DNA of 33,018 bases from Fragilaria crotonensis (Eukaryota; Bacillariophyta; Fragilariophyceae; Fragilariales; Fragilariaceae). A model generated the notes under the pieces. The model saw nothing but the letters and a program-made list of their open reading frames with translations. It was not told the origin of the DNA and ran no database searches. Both the position numbers and the translations under genes were made by a program. Location: assembly GCA_022925895.1 (NCBI GenBank), contig JAKSYS010000689.1, forward strand, positions 1-33,018, written 5' to 3'. Below, in pieces: positions 20,096 to 30,284 of this stretch. Position 1 is the stretch's first letter, and the number at the start of each line of letters is the position of its first letter.

Positions 20096-22215
20096 GTGGA
20101 ATGCGAAAAATCAAATAACTCAGTAAGCGCAGAAGCCGTTCTTATCACCACCTATACTTGGAGACGATGAGATGATTCATGTGCCTACAATGGATTTCAA
20201 TTATTTGAGCTAATTGCGTTGTACGTCCTATATGACTTCAACACTCATTTCAATCGCACTCGTTCGACGGCAAAATCTACGCGAACGCGACATATTGTCG
20301 CAAGACGCGTTGCCGGAATTGGCTTCAATTCGCTCGTGAATCTATTTGGCTCATGATGTCTGGAGATAGTGGAGGCAAGCGTCAAGGTACTAGTACGTGA
20401 TTTGCACCGTTCGAAGAAAACAACAGAGCCATTTGACTTCACTACAGAACATTCGGCCTCTGGAGAGGTGGACAAGTGACTGGTTATGTGCCGCAACTTT
20501 ATATAAAAAATGTCCCTTGTTTAACTTTCAATCAACGCCTTTCACCGTATGTATTTATATAATGACGAAGACAGCATCGATTTTTTTAGATCAGACGTTA
20601 AATTTTTTTCTTGCTCTTCTTTCGTGAATTTACTTGTACTGGAGTGCCCCAGTATTTATGCTTCGTGTTGACGTCGCGAGAGATGTTGTGTGTCACCATG
20701 CCATCATCCCTAAAATGCCCTCCACAATCTTTCTTCAAGCAACAACAAGAGAAACGTTGACTATAACATTATCAAGTGTAACATTATACAAGTTATTTGA
20801 CTGCTGATTATCCGTGTAAATTGTGTTTTGGACGCATGACAATGAGATTGTTGTCGGTCCAAAGCAACATCGTGTGTTCACAACACGGTGTTTCACAACG
20901 TGCCTGAACGCGAGTTTTGAAGATAAGATTTTCTTCTGTAGAAGTCTACGTCGGAATCAGTACAGGTATTTTTTGCATGCCACGTGGAAGTCGATGATCA
21001 TGCTCAAAGTCGAAGATCTTGAAAATCGAAAGTTCGATGCGAACGTGCAACCCATGAGACCTACATATACAAGGAAGTCAAAGTTGCACGATCTCATCGT
21101 CGTTTCAGGAATTGGTGAAGTTATTGAGTAAAAACCATCCAAAAAAGCCGTTAAAGACTCTGAAATAAAGAATGATTTATATACCTGCATAAACGCCGAT
21201 AGTAAAAAACGGCGGAAAACGTCAATCCGTGTTCACTTGTCCACTGCTCCAGAGGCCGAATGTTCTGTAGTGTGTGGTCACGGTTCTCATTTCGTGTCGT
21301 TTGGTCATTTTGCTGTAGACTATCGTTATTTCTCTACTGTACTTTTGAGCGCCGTTGTGGCCTAAAAAGCTGTTACTTAGAGAAAATATCATGGCTTCGA
21401 AAGATTCCGTTGATGTTGCTTGTCATACGCACATAACTTGAGTCTTGCATCAGTTTGAACGAAAACTACTTTGGCGATAATGTTGAAGTCCCAAGACCGT
21501 CATAATAAGTCTGGATTGATAACCTGAATAAGTGTAACCGGACAAACGAACCAAGTCAGTCATGGACACGAACAAAACAAAACTGAATACAATGTTCATT
21601 TGTGTCTGCCCTTAAATTAACTACCGGTAGTAGTAGGGCTCCAGTCCGGGTTTGCAACCTGTCGAAATTTATCATCTTTAGACTTTTTATTGGCCTCATA
21701 TCCTGAACACCTGAACCCACAGATTTCGAGAAATACTTATTCCTCATTCGGCTACGTAAGACATTTTTGGCCAGTTTTGTCTGTGAAGTGTGATCAAAGG
21801 TCAAACTATGTCGGTAGGTCTAAAGATGCGAATGTAAAAAACACGAGATCCAAGTGTGATCACTCGAGATTATTTGATGTTTCTTTACGTAGTCAGGGGT
21901 AGAAATCTACTTGAGACATACGAATCCCGTTTCTCGTGATGCGGTTTTTTTCATATTCATACTCAAGACACATTCACACAATCAATTTGCGATTGTCGAC
22001 AGTGGAGCAACCCTGAAACACAAATACTGTACACATTTCTCAACTGATGGCGCGCCAAGAATTGGCACTCAACGCACGTGAAATGACCGCGGGGAAATGG
22101 AAATGACTCAAAATGACGATGAGATTTTTTTAAGATGTGGTAGCGCCATGTTTTGGTTTTTCACATGTAACCATGGCCTCTATATCAGGTTATGTTGACT
22201 AAAAAACCTGTACCA
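20096..22215. other. 2.1 kb with no supported gene
   Basis: It contains the upstream region of the fusion gene and AT-rich sequence. The longest frame of interest (20823-21131, +, 102 codons) has only a GTG start and no recognisable domain. A palindrome CTACCGGTAG lies near 21622 and recurs near 26192. No tRNA, LTR or transposase remnant was recognised. Confidence 0.5.
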
Positions 22216-22218
22216 AAT

Positions 22219-22264
22219 GCCCAAAAGTGTTGGGGGGGGGTACCCCCCCCCCCAACACTTGGGC
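22219..22264. repeat. G9/C11 hairpin
   Basis: GCCCAAAAGTGTT, then nine G, TA, eleven C, then AACACTTGGGC form an inverted repeat centred near 22241. The outer arms match with a 2-base bulge, and the inner arm is a run of G facing a run of C. Such a structure can block polymerases and is error-prone in sequencing. The origin is unknown; it could be the footprint of a small inverted-repeat element. Confidence 0.8.
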
Positions 22265-22431
22265 TACGATGGGCGTCCACGTCGATCATGTACTGTACCA
22301 CGCACCCAAAATTGTGCACGACGAAGTCTACACGACAACTATACGAGCAATCGTGACCGACCGTCGGAGGGACGTTTCCCGCTCTTCTCAGTTTCTTTCG
22401 AGACCTCCTGTTGTTGTTCATTTCTTGTATC

Positions 22432-22690
22432 ATGCCTCGAGGTATTGGCTGGAAGCGTCCTGAGCTGGAGTTTCTCCTACAACTCATTGAGGAGAGACTC
22501 CAGTTGGTGGTGACGAATAGGCGAAGGTCGCGGAATTGCAATCATCATCCTTATTGTTCATGGTTCATGGTGGCTGACGACGCTTGCCACGACATAGGAA
22601 TGAAATCTGATGACAAAGACACATACAAAAGAAAATCATGTGCTCTCCCAAAACACTATCCTGAAACCAATCGTATTTCAGGGCTAAATG
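22432..22690 (+). pseudogene. Remnant of a Myb/SANT-like gene start
   Basis: ATG at 22432 opens MPRGIGWKRPELEFLLQLIEE, which resembles the start of a Myb/trihelix-like family common in diatoms. The expected continuation reads in a different frame as TPVGGDE, then a TAG where Trp is usual, then AKVAELQ (about 22497-22545). Further on, HYPETNRISGL (about 22653-22685) fits the next conserved part of such domains (H, ..YPE..NR). The frame changes, the stop and the intervening unrelated stretch indicate a decayed gene. The Harbinger element starts directly after it, at 22694. The family assignment is from memory of the conserved start. Confidence 0.5.
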
Positions 22691-22693
22691 TTA

Positions 22694-22735
22694 GAGCATG
22701 TTTTAAGGGGCGGGATCAAATAATTGCAAATGCCT
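22694..22735 (+). repeat. Left terminal inverted repeat of the Harbinger element
   Basis: Starts GAGCATGTTTTAAGG; the first 15 bases match the right end perfectly, then the match becomes patchy up to GCAAATG. Confidence 0.85.
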
Positions 22736-22836
22736 GGCCAGCTTGTTTTCCACAAATGGCATGATTTAAGGCTGCATTTTCAAATCAAAAAACCCGCGCT
22801 CAACAAGCTTCCGCGCCGGCCAGTCGTTTGCAATTT

Positions 22837-22878
22837 TTGATCCGCTATCAAATCACCCGTGATTTGATAGCGGATCAA
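22837..22878. repeat. 42-bp near-perfect palindrome in the Harbinger 5' region
   Basis: TTGATCCGCTATCAAATCAC, two C, then GTGATTTGATAGCGGATCAA: 20-bp arms with no mismatch and a 2-base spacer. A further half-site (ATCAAATAATTTGATCC) follows at once. It lies 50 bp before the ATG of the Myb-like ORF. A dimeric binding site, for instance for the Myb-like protein or the transposase, is plausible but not shown. Confidence 0.9.
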
Positions 22879-22927
22879 ATAATTTGATCCAGCTCAAAGT
22901 GACAGTTTTCGTGATCACCCACGAGCG

Positions 22928-23953
22928 ATGAGCAGCTCATGTGATGTATCGCCACCCCAAGAAAGCACTGACGGCAGTGCCTTGTTACCTTCATCTTTTG
23001 TTGAACGATCCAAACGAGGACCTGGGTACTCGAATGTTGAGGACGTGATTGTGTCAAAGGCCTTCATTGCTGCATCGGAGAATGCCGTATGTGGTGCTCA
23101 CCAGAAGGGTAAGGTTTTCAAGGCACACATGTTCGACATTTATGTTGCCCTCATCAAGGAACAGACCGCCGCTGACAAGGCTCTTTTGGAGCGAAGCTCC
23201 CAGGCAGCGCATGAAGAGTACACAAAGAAAGGAGTTGGAGGGATGTATCCAGACCGCAGCGCCGACTCTATTTATAATAGGTTCAAAGGCCAGATTGCAC
23301 CGGAGGTTATGAAGTACATGGGCGTTGAGGAGATGACCGACATGGGATCAGGCTGGAGTCCTGATGATCACAAGGCTGCATGCCTTGAGACCTTCAAACA
23401 AAGGTACGGGCATCCTTTTGACTTTTACTCGGTGTACCTTTATCTGAAGGACAAGAATAAGTTTTCATCGTTTCGAACCAAGGTGGAGGAGGAACTCCGT
23501 GGAAACCAACCAATGGGAAAGAAAAAGGCTCGCCAGGCGGAAGCGGATGCTAAGCTTATTAAATCTGTTATCTCGGAAGTTGTTGTGAAGCAGGAGCACC
23601 CGAACAACAAGAAAAATGCTGGTGACGCGTTTTCTTTGGGTTCAGCAAGTCTTGATCATGGTGTCAGAATGAGCGACGTCTTCCAGAATATCTCTAACGT
23701 TGTTGCAGACGTTGGAAGTGCTTTATTGGAAAACATGCGAAACGAGCAAGACATGAGACTTGCTCAGTCTCTAGATACACCAGACCGAAAGGCTTTTGCC
23801 AAGGAACAGATGGCACTGAGAATCGCTGAGTCGCGAGACAAGCGGCGTCGACTCGAGGACCGCATGAAGTTGCTTGATGGCGAGAACAACAACGTATTGT
23901 CATCTGAATCGGTGTCTGCCTCTAGCAACGAGGAAACGAATGTCCCTTCTTGA
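22928..23953 (+). CDS. Harbinger accessory Myb/SANT-like DNA-binding protein (341 aa)
   Basis: In PIF/Harbinger elements this protein helps bring the transposase into the nucleus and to the element ends. The ORF starts at ATG 22928 (MSSSCDVSPPQ) and ends at TGA 23951-23953. After a disordered start, residues about 30-115 form the Myb-like domain: RGPGYSNVEDVIVSKAF, then helical FKAHMFDIYVALI, then DSIYNRFKGQIAPEVMKY. A second region, SPDDHKAACLETFKQRYGHP, then FDFYSVYLYLKDKNKF, resembles the plant NAM-associated C-terminal type found with Harbinger transposases. A Lys/Arg-rich patch (GKKKARQ, about residue 200) and a charged coiled coil near the end (ESRDKRRRLEDRMKLL) follow. It is convergent with the transposase, 237 bp away. 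No break. Confidence 0.82.
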   Translation: MSSSCDVSPPQESTDGSALLPSSFVERSKRGPGYSNVEDVIVSKAFIAASENAVCGAHQKGKVFKAHMFDIYVALIKEQTAADKALLERSSQAAHEEYTKKGVGGMYPDRSADSIYNRFKGQIAPEVMKYMGVEEMTDMGSGWSPDDHKAACLETFKQRYGHPFDFYSVYLYLKDKNKFSSFRTKVEEELRGNQPMGKKKARQAEADAKLIKSVISEVVVKQEHPNNKKNAGDAFSLGSASLDHGVRMSDVFQNISNVVADVGSALLENMRNEQDMRLAQSLDTPDRKAFAKEQMALRIAESRDKRRRLEDRMKLLDGENNNVLSSESVSASSNEETNVPS

Positions 23954-24190
23954 GAAGTAGAACTCATAATAGGCAGCCCATAGTAGTCGTATCAGCTACT
24001 AGTTGTTGTTATTGTTGTCGTTTGTGATCGTCATCAAACGACGAGCAAGTATGCAGTAGGAGCGAGACGACGTATAATAGTACGTGGTGTTCATACAAGT
24101 GCATTACTAGCTAGTGGTAGCTAGTATAGAGCTACTTCGTTTAAAGCAAACGACAAGCTAGTAGTAGCAACAGTTCAACAAGAACTTGCT
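23954..24190. terminator. Convergent 3' region inside the Harbinger element
   Basis: The stretch between the two stop codons is AT-rich, with short inverted motifs, for example CGTTT/AAACG around 24138-24151 and GCTAGT/ACTAGC near 24108-24115. It must hold both polyadenylation sites. No canonical signal stands out. Confidence 0.3.
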
Positions 24191-25708
24191 TTAAAGACTA
24201 AATGATCTAGTAGCTACTTCTTCGATACAGGCATCTCGCAGTCGAAGGTGTTCGGTCCGATCGTACAGGCATTCCCACCGCCTCTGAGCATACTGAAATC
24301 GTATCGAATCGATCACTGCCTTCTGCTGATTGGTAAGCTCGTGCCTTTCAGTGTTAGGCATCTCATAGAGGTGACGGTGTAGGTTAATCTCCGCCAACCT
24401 GCGATCCACATCTCGTTGCACTTGTTCATTGTCGCAATGTTGTTGTCCTCGTTCTTCTGCTTCCAAATCTCCAAAAGCATAAAATGACTCACATTCGTAC
24501 TCATCGTTGTCGATCCGTTGTGCCACCATCATATTGTGTAGCATTATTGTAGTGTTAACAACAGCACCAATGTCACCGACATACCAAAGCTCAATCTTTC
24601 TGACGAGGACCTGAAACTTGCGCTGCAGAACCCCGAATGCTCGCTCTATGTCCTTTCTCGCTCCTTCTTGCCACTGTGCGTATGAAGTTGATTTCCGATC
24701 TAAAGGCTCTTCGATTGTTTTTACAAACCTTGACAACTCAGGATAAATTCCATCGACAGCCAGCCAAAGGCGTTGGAATACTTTGTCACCAATCATATAC
24801 TCAAAATCAACGTTGGCGGAGAATAAACCATCAAGAAAGGTTTTCAACAGACAACTCCGATTCCATATGTTAATGTCATTTAGGGATCCTGGCCACCCGA
24901 ACGAGTGGTGCCAAAACCACAAGTTGTGATCAGCGAATGCTTCGAGTACAATTGTTGGCTTACCTGCCTTGTTGCCGGTCTGTGATCCTTGCCAGGCCAC
25001 GGGGCAATTCTTCCAGAACACATCCATGCAATCAAGACTTCCAACCATTCCTGCAACGCCATGTTTTTCTCTATGAATGGCAGCGACTCTCCTGGCATCT
25101 GAACGTGTCATGGCTCTTGCAAAAACACTTTGCAATGATGGATCTGTTGAAACGATACGACAGAACTTCAGAAGGCACAGTCGTGCCGTTGCGATACTCA
25201 TTTGAAAGTAATCCTGGAATGCACTTGCCGAACAACCGTAGGCAACCAGCTTCAAGGCCATAAGGACCTTCACAAGAGGTCCAATGTTGAATCGTCCACT
25301 AACGTCACGTTGGATCGTGAAGAATGGATCGCTTCGAGCACAGGTGTCAAACAACTCCTGAACGATAGACTTGCTTACCCTAAAGATCCGTTCGAATTGT
25401 CTGTCGTTGAAGACAGGAGTTGGGGCAAAGTAATCCTCGTGGATAGCCCGTTCTGCACGCTCATGTTTGAAACGTGAGCTCCTCGAACGCTTCCGCCTCC
25501 CTGCCCCCTCATCTTGATTGCCAGGAGTGCCACCAGCGTCTAGCTGTCGTCGAACTTGAAGGGCCATCTCCGCCACAGAAGCAATTGATTCTTCAATACT
25601 GTTGTTCCTCTTCCTTTCCTGTTGCACATAGAATTCGTAAAGAATGGGGAGGAGAGATGATGTAATCAACAAGAAGAGAAGAGCGGCATTGTCGGTGGCA
25701 CCAGGCAT
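24191..25708 (-). CDS. PIF/Harbinger transposase (DDE_Tnp_4-type nuclease, 505 aa)
   Basis: The enzyme cuts the element at its inverted ends and inserts it at 3-bp targets. The chosen start is ATG 25708 (MPGATDNAALLF); the frame is open further upstream only with a GTG. A hydrophobic segment near residues 8-25 is unusual for a nuclear protein. A basic stretch GRRKRSRSSRF (about 70-80) may be a nuclear signal. The helix-turn-helix-like region includes LMALKLVAYGCSASAFQDYF. The catalytic triad is in place: D226 in GSLDCMD followed by VFWKNCPVAWQGS, D278 in FGWPGSLNDINIWNRS, and E355 in ARKDIERAFGVLQRKF. LAVDGIYPELSRFVKTI and LHNMMV are also typical. The length is usual for the family and there are no frameshifts. 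Confidence 0.95.
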   Translation of the reverse strand: MPGATDNAALLFLLITSSLLPILYEFYVQQERKRNNSIEESIASVAEMALQVRRQLDAGGTPGNQDEGAGRRKRSRSSRFKHERAERAIHEDYFAPTPVFNDRQFERIFRVSKSIVQELFDTCARSDPFFTIQRDVSGRFNIGPLVKVLMALKLVAYGCSASAFQDYFQMSIATARLCLLKFCRIVSTDPSLQSVFARAMTRSDARRVAAIHREKHGVAGMVGSLDCMDVFWKNCPVAWQGSQTGNKAGKPTIVLEAFADHNLWFWHHSFGWPGSLNDINIWNRSCLLKTFLDGLFSANVDFEYMIGDKVFQRLWLAVDGIYPELSRFVKTIEEPLDRKSTSYAQWQEGARKDIERAFGVLQRKFQVLVRKIELWYVGDIGAVVNTTIMLHNMMVAQRIDNDEYECESFYAFGDLEAEERGQQHCDNEQVQRDVDRRLAEINLHRHLYEMPNTERHELTNQQKAVIDSIRFQYAQRRWECLYDRTEHLRLRDACIEEVATRSFSL

Positions 25709-25891
25709 TAAGATTTCGGGAGGGAAGAAACAGAAGTGGGATAAAACAAAAAATAACACACATTTGACTTGCGATACAAGATTGCCTTAAATGTTGCAAC
25801 TCAAAAATTTGAGAACAAGCCAGCCAGCCAAGTAGGCAGGACGCATGCAGTTTGAACCGTTACAAAGAACATCGATTTTTCATAATAGTTG

Positions 25892-25933
25892 CGTCATTTG
25901 CTCCATAAATTCGCCTTGCCTTAAAACATGCTC
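25892..25933 (-). repeat. Right terminal inverted repeat of the Harbinger element
   Basis: The reverse complement of the left end, ending CCTTAAAACATGCTC. It is followed by a run of seven T, so the exact target-site copy is hard to read. Confidence 0.85.
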
Positions 25934-28336
25934 TTTTTTTACTCAAATCTATAACAACCTAGCGATACACATACGGACCAGATTGGACAAAAACCGAGAC
26001 ATGATCACACATGGTTGTTTCATTTTGTGAGACACACACACAAAATAGATTTTGTGTTTTCAGGGTTGCTCCAGTATGCACCCACTACAGAGTACAACTG
26101 CACCGTTACTCAGTACAGTAGGAGCCCTTCAGTGCTCGAGTATTAGATCATACATATATGCATATGTTACGAAGGTAACGTTACATCTACCGGTAGTTGT
26201 AGATTTTCCCTAATTATGCTGAGAACTATGAGCCTCTTTACGTGAAAATAGAATACCCCTTTGAGGCCAGCAGTATTTGTACGCGTAATTCCGACTAAAT
26301 TGCTGAATGGTACTTCACATGATTTGGTAACGCTGTGGGCTGTGGGTACTCAAAAGTAGTACATACCAAAATGTTACTTCTGCCTTAATAGAACGTTACT
26401 CGAAGGACGCTCTCGGTGGTACTTCGACATTTTCTGGGTACGAGTACTTGTACTTGTTCTTCGGAGCAACGAGCACATAAAACCAGCAACAAAGCTCTCC
26501 CGGTACTTCGGAGGAGCGATTCTATTGTCCTTCTTGAAAAGCAATGTAATCAACGGCATGATAAGACCGGGAAACAATTTTTGTTGATTGGAGGAAGGCA
26601 GATGTGTCTTCCAGAATGCTACAGTAGTACTATGAACGGCCCTTGAGTTGCCTCCATCGCCTTCACGTCCTTTTACTGTTTTAATGCTGCCGTGTTGCCA
26701 CCACTTTCACCGATCATGCTTGTTCCTCAACTTTCCAGCCTGATTTCCGGCATCTGCATGCCACACTTTACAATTATGCTTCAAACACTCCGTCCTCCAA
26801 TTCAGAGGACGGCATCAGAAGCTACCATGACTAGAAAGTATTTGTTGTGCTCAATTCCCAGCGATGAGATAGCATCGGGAACAACTTTGTTCACAAACTC
26901 AAGAATTGTTCTGTTGCCAATCTTTTGGAGGGGTCCTTCTGTTGCGATCCAAACCACCACGGGATCTTTTGGGGCTCTCTTGCTCACCAATCGGCGTGTT
27001 CATTTGGACTGCATGCTGGTGCAGACAAATAGCGTTCGATACCTTCTTGGCATCAACAACTTTGGCATCAGCAGCCGGCAACAGCAATGCTACGGACATC
27101 ATTACTACTCTCAAGAATAACTTGATTAACGTGATGCCTCGTCATCCCATTGAGGATGTCACCGCTGACAACTACGTTACTGACAGCGGCATCTGATAAC
27201 TCAGTGCAACTGCCACGGGGGTGATGGAAACGTCTTGAATCCACTGCTTTGAGTACCTCTGGAGTTCAATTCAGGCACTGTTTTGACCATGATCACCGCA
27301 AGTGATGCATGGTGGTGCTTGTGGTTTTAGATGGCATACCATCAGGTAGCTACACCGTGGTTGGCACCAATCCCAGCAACAACCCAGCCAACAAGCGCAA
27401 TGACAAATGAATGGGCGACCACACTAGAAGACCACCATAGGGGCCGCGTCGACAAGATTGTCAACAATTAGTAGTTGTAGGGAAGTGGACATCACAAACG
27501 TGAAACGGCGAGGAACTGATGGAACACAAGCACTTGAGTTGTTGGCACCTACTGCCGTGCCGTAGTACTCAAGTTCAAGCACAAAAATAATACCTGGACG
27601 ACAAAAATAATTCGCTGTAGTGTCACACTTCATACACGACTTCTAATGGCAGCAAATTGAAGATCTCATAAAGGGCTTTCTTTTCAGCTCCTCAAAGCGG
27701 TGATACAATGTAGATATGGATGGAGTTATGAGTGGTCTAATTTTATTTTTCGAGATTTTTTAACGTGTAGTAATTGGACCGTTCAGTTGCTAGAGTGTCT
27801 ATACGCCCGTTGTATTTAATTAAAGATGGCCCACTGGCAAAATCTTTAATTAAAGATTGATTTCGGCCCTTACTCAACTTCTTCAATAAACCTTTTACAT
27901 CATCAAATTTAACACGGCAAAGGTGTTCTCCATTGAGTTGAACCTTGTGGGCCAAATGGGGGTGTATTTGGGAATGTAAAACTGGAGCCAATTTTTCACG
28001 GGTTATTTAGGTGCAAAAATGAAACGGTTTCCCCGGATGTATAGTACATGACCTAAACAGGCCACACAAAATCATGTCATTTGAGGCCTCAATTGACGCA
28101 TTGAATTCATCATCTTCCACTTCGATTGAGCCATAACACATAGTTGCAATTGTCTTGAACATACTTTCAAGAGGAGGCACGTAACGGGTGGTACTCTCTA
28201 ATTCTCATTATCTATTGTGTTGTGACAATGCATTTGAAGGCGATGCGAAAAAAATTGTGAGTTTTTTGGTTGCCCGCCACTGTTTCATCCGCATCTCATT
28301 TCTCACTTCCGTTGCCTTTTGCAGCTTGTGCTGACC
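25934..28336. other. 2.4 kb with no convincing gene
   Basis: The right flank of the Harbinger element, mostly AT-rich. Plus-strand frames at 26692-27120 and 26906-27196 (ASTTLASAAGNSNATDIITT) overlap in different frames and may be traces of an old coding sequence, but I recognise no family. A minus frame at 27743-27991 has only a TTG start. The palindrome ATCTTTAATTAAAGAT lies at about 27841-27856, with a second TTTAATTAAAGAT at about 27814-27826. No RNA gene or transposon end was recognised. Confidence 0.45.
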
Positions 28337-29047
28337 ATGCCGGTCCAAGGTAACGACGCACGACTGTTTATTGGTGCGTCAGTTGAAGCAAAGGCGATGC
28401 TTGTCTCATCCCTTGCTGAATGCAGTCGTCGCTTTGGAACCAACGCGAAGACTAAGGTTGTTCCGGGACTTGTCGTTTCATTCGGCCAAGAAAGCACTCC
28501 TGGTCGAAACCGTGCCTTAACATTTATAACAACCATTTTTTACTTCGGTGGAAGTGTGGTGAAACAAGAAAAGTTGAACATTTGCAGTGTCATGGCTGTC
28601 AAATGCTCGGAATTACATAATGAGCTCAAAGAAATTCTGCGACAACGTGAGAATCCAATTGACACTAAAACAAACTGGTGTGCTGCAAAGGAACTATGCA
28701 TCTGTCTCACTGCTGTGGCTGATACAAGATATGTATGCCCTGCCTGCCAGTCTACTGTTCACGCCATCTGTGGTGAAGTGTGCGAAGATGCGAGTCTTTT
28801 GTATCACACAACCTGCTTTCCATGTTACGCTCGATACAAACAGACTTTTGAAAGCCCTGACAACTTCAAGCTTCATGTCGGTAGCATTGCAGCTGCCCAA
28901 GTGATGGATGGGAATGATGTGAGTCTGGAGGAGGAGGATGTATTTGATGCTGCTGGTGACAAGGCTTCAGTTTCTGTCCCGCCCTCCAGGGCAGAGAAGG
29001 TCAACAAGCGTCGTGACTACATCAAGAAGTTGACACTATCACAATGA
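28337..29047 (+). CDS. Unrecognised protein with a Cys/His zinc-type motif (236 aa), probably mobile-element ORF
   Basis: ATG at 28337 (MPVQGNDARLF) is preferred; a TTGCAG just upstream could instead be an intron acceptor. The first part contains GLVVSFGQESTPGRNRALTF and FYFGGSVVKQEKLNICSV, a pattern I associate loosely with accessory ORFs of transposons in diatoms and other algae. Residues about 130-170 hold VCPACQSTVHAICGEVC and then CFPCY: CxxC, H, C, C, CxxC spacing fits a treble-clef or PHD-like zinc site. The tail is acidic (SLEEEDVFDAAGD) and then basic (KVNKRRDYIKKL). It is followed in the same direction by a broken ORF, which supports a two-gene element. The function is unknown. Confidence 0.5.
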   Translation: MPVQGNDARLFIGASVEAKAMLVSSLAECSRRFGTNAKTKVVPGLVVSFGQESTPGRNRALTFITTIFYFGGSVVKQEKLNICSVMAVKCSELHNELKEILRQRENPIDTKTNWCAAKELCICLTAVADTRYVCPACQSTVHAICGEVCEDASLLYHTTCFPCYARYKQTFESPDNFKLHVGSIAAAQVMDGNDVSLEEEDVFDAAGDKASVSVPPSRAEKVNKRRDYIKKLTLSQ

Positions 29048-29284
29048 ATTGTCGAGAATGTGCCCAATGGAGCCAACACTACTGTTGCTCTTGTCTCAAT
29101 TGCGGGTATTTCCCTTTCCAAGTTGTTGCTAAGTGAATAACAGTTGTTCTGTGCATCCCAAAAGATATCAGGATATCGACAGAAGAAAAAAGGAGGTGGC
29201 CCAACTCATTGCTACACGACGCGTGACATCAACTTATGGTTCTCGGAACAGAATTGACATTTGGTGTTAGCGACTGGAAAGAAG

Positions 29285-30273
29285 ATGAATCGGGCAGAAT
29301 TGGATGTTGGTGGTTATCAACACAAGTCCATTTGGGATAATCTTGCAGACCAGTACAACAACAATACTGGTGTACCTGCTGACCCACCTATCGGAAACAA
29401 CAAGGGACAGAACTCCTACCTGGACGTCATTCAAACATCCCACATGCTGTACGACCTTGAGAATCCAGAAGATTTTGATACTCTTGAGGGCCGAGATGTT
29501 GCTCAATTCATCAGATGAATCACCCATCAGTACTATGGTATTCATAAATCTGTTTCAGGTGACCACGCTCGATTTGAAGACAGGGTGGGTTCCAAATCCT
29601 ACTTGCTCTACTTTCACAACATGGTTACTGCAACGGGCGCCGAAATATTGAGTCGCTCACTGATGAAGGCTGAGTTCAGTCAGGATGTGTTTGCTGAATC
29701 GTCTGTGCCTGGGCAACCTGCTTCTGCTACAGCACAGCTCCAGGAGACTATGCATGGATTCCATACCCCAAGAGCCAAACGATTGAAGCACAAGAGAGGA
29801 CTACGGACATCCAACACAAAGGAAGAAACTGACAATGCAATTCTCCGCTACATTTCCATGTCCGAGCAAAATGAAGAGTCTGACATTGCAAGTGCGACTA
29901 GTACTGCTGCCAAGGATGACTACATTTGGGAGAAAAAGAGGATGGCAGTAGAAGCCTTTGATGTCACAATGGTTGCATCTATGTCCGATGCGGTGGATAG
30001 GAGTTTGAAAAATGGAAAGTTGCACTACAAGATCTCTCCAATTTGGCCACCGACACGGTATTTGGAGTCCATCCCATTTACATTGCTACTGATGCCACAG
30101 TCAAGTTATACAAGGCAACGTTTAACACCTTACTTGCCCAGGCAAACCAAGTTCAACTGACCCGAGAGACATTGCCAACAATTGCTGCTGCCCCATCTGA
30201 TGTGGAAGCCATTGAGGAGAATTTCTGTGAGGATAGCAACAGTGAGGAGGAAGACAGGATTGTCATTCTGTAG
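29285..30273 (+). pseudogene. Second ORF of the same putative element, interrupted
   Basis: One frame runs from ATG 29285 (MNRAELDVGGYQHKSIWDN) through 30040 except for one TGA at 29516-29518 between VAQFIR and ITHQYYGIHK. After a slip near 30010-30040 the protein continues as LQDLSNLATDTVFGVHPIY and ends with an acidic tail (NSEEEDRIVIL) at 30273. The pattern of a short N-terminal Trp/Asp/Tyr-rich segment (WDNLADQYNNN) plus YLLYFHNMV resembles a DNA-binding-like ORF of transposons in stramenopile genomes. This is recalled, not proven. No nuclease motif is visible in either ORF. Confidence 0.45.
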
Positions 30274-30284
30274 TAGTATCATGT

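Larger units (their letters stand above)
22694..25933. mobile_element. PIF/Harbinger DNA transposon, apparently complete (3.24 kb)
   Basis: The ends are inverted: GAGCATGTTTTAAGG at 22694-22708 and its exact reverse complement CCTTAAAACATGCTC at 25919-25933. Further imperfect matching (GCAAATG in both) extends about 40 bp in. The left flank is TTA, the typical Harbinger target trinucleotide; the right flank is TTT, so the duplication is imperfect. Subterminal ATTTAAGGC recurs near both ends. Inside are two convergent intact genes, the usual Harbinger pair: a Myb-like protein (22928-23953, +) and a DDE transposase (24191-25708, -). Both frames are unbroken, so the element may be young or still autonomous. 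Confidence 0.88.

Noticed and set aside
20823..21131. 102-codon plus-strand frame with basic residues
   Set aside because: It has only a GTG start, no domain and no supporting splice signals.
22185..22541. 118-codon minus-strand frame through the G/C hairpin
   Set aside because: It spans the hairpin and the antisense of the Myb-like remnant; the translation of the G/C runs is low complexity.
21618..26202. Repeated palindrome CTACCGGTAG (near 21622 and 26192; ACCGGTAGT also near 3880)
   Set aside because: A 10-bp palindrome seen two or three times in 33 kb is not enough to call a repeat family; flanks do not match.
27743..27991. 82-codon minus-strand frame
   Set aside because: It has only a TTG start and no recognised family; could be a fragment but support is too thin.
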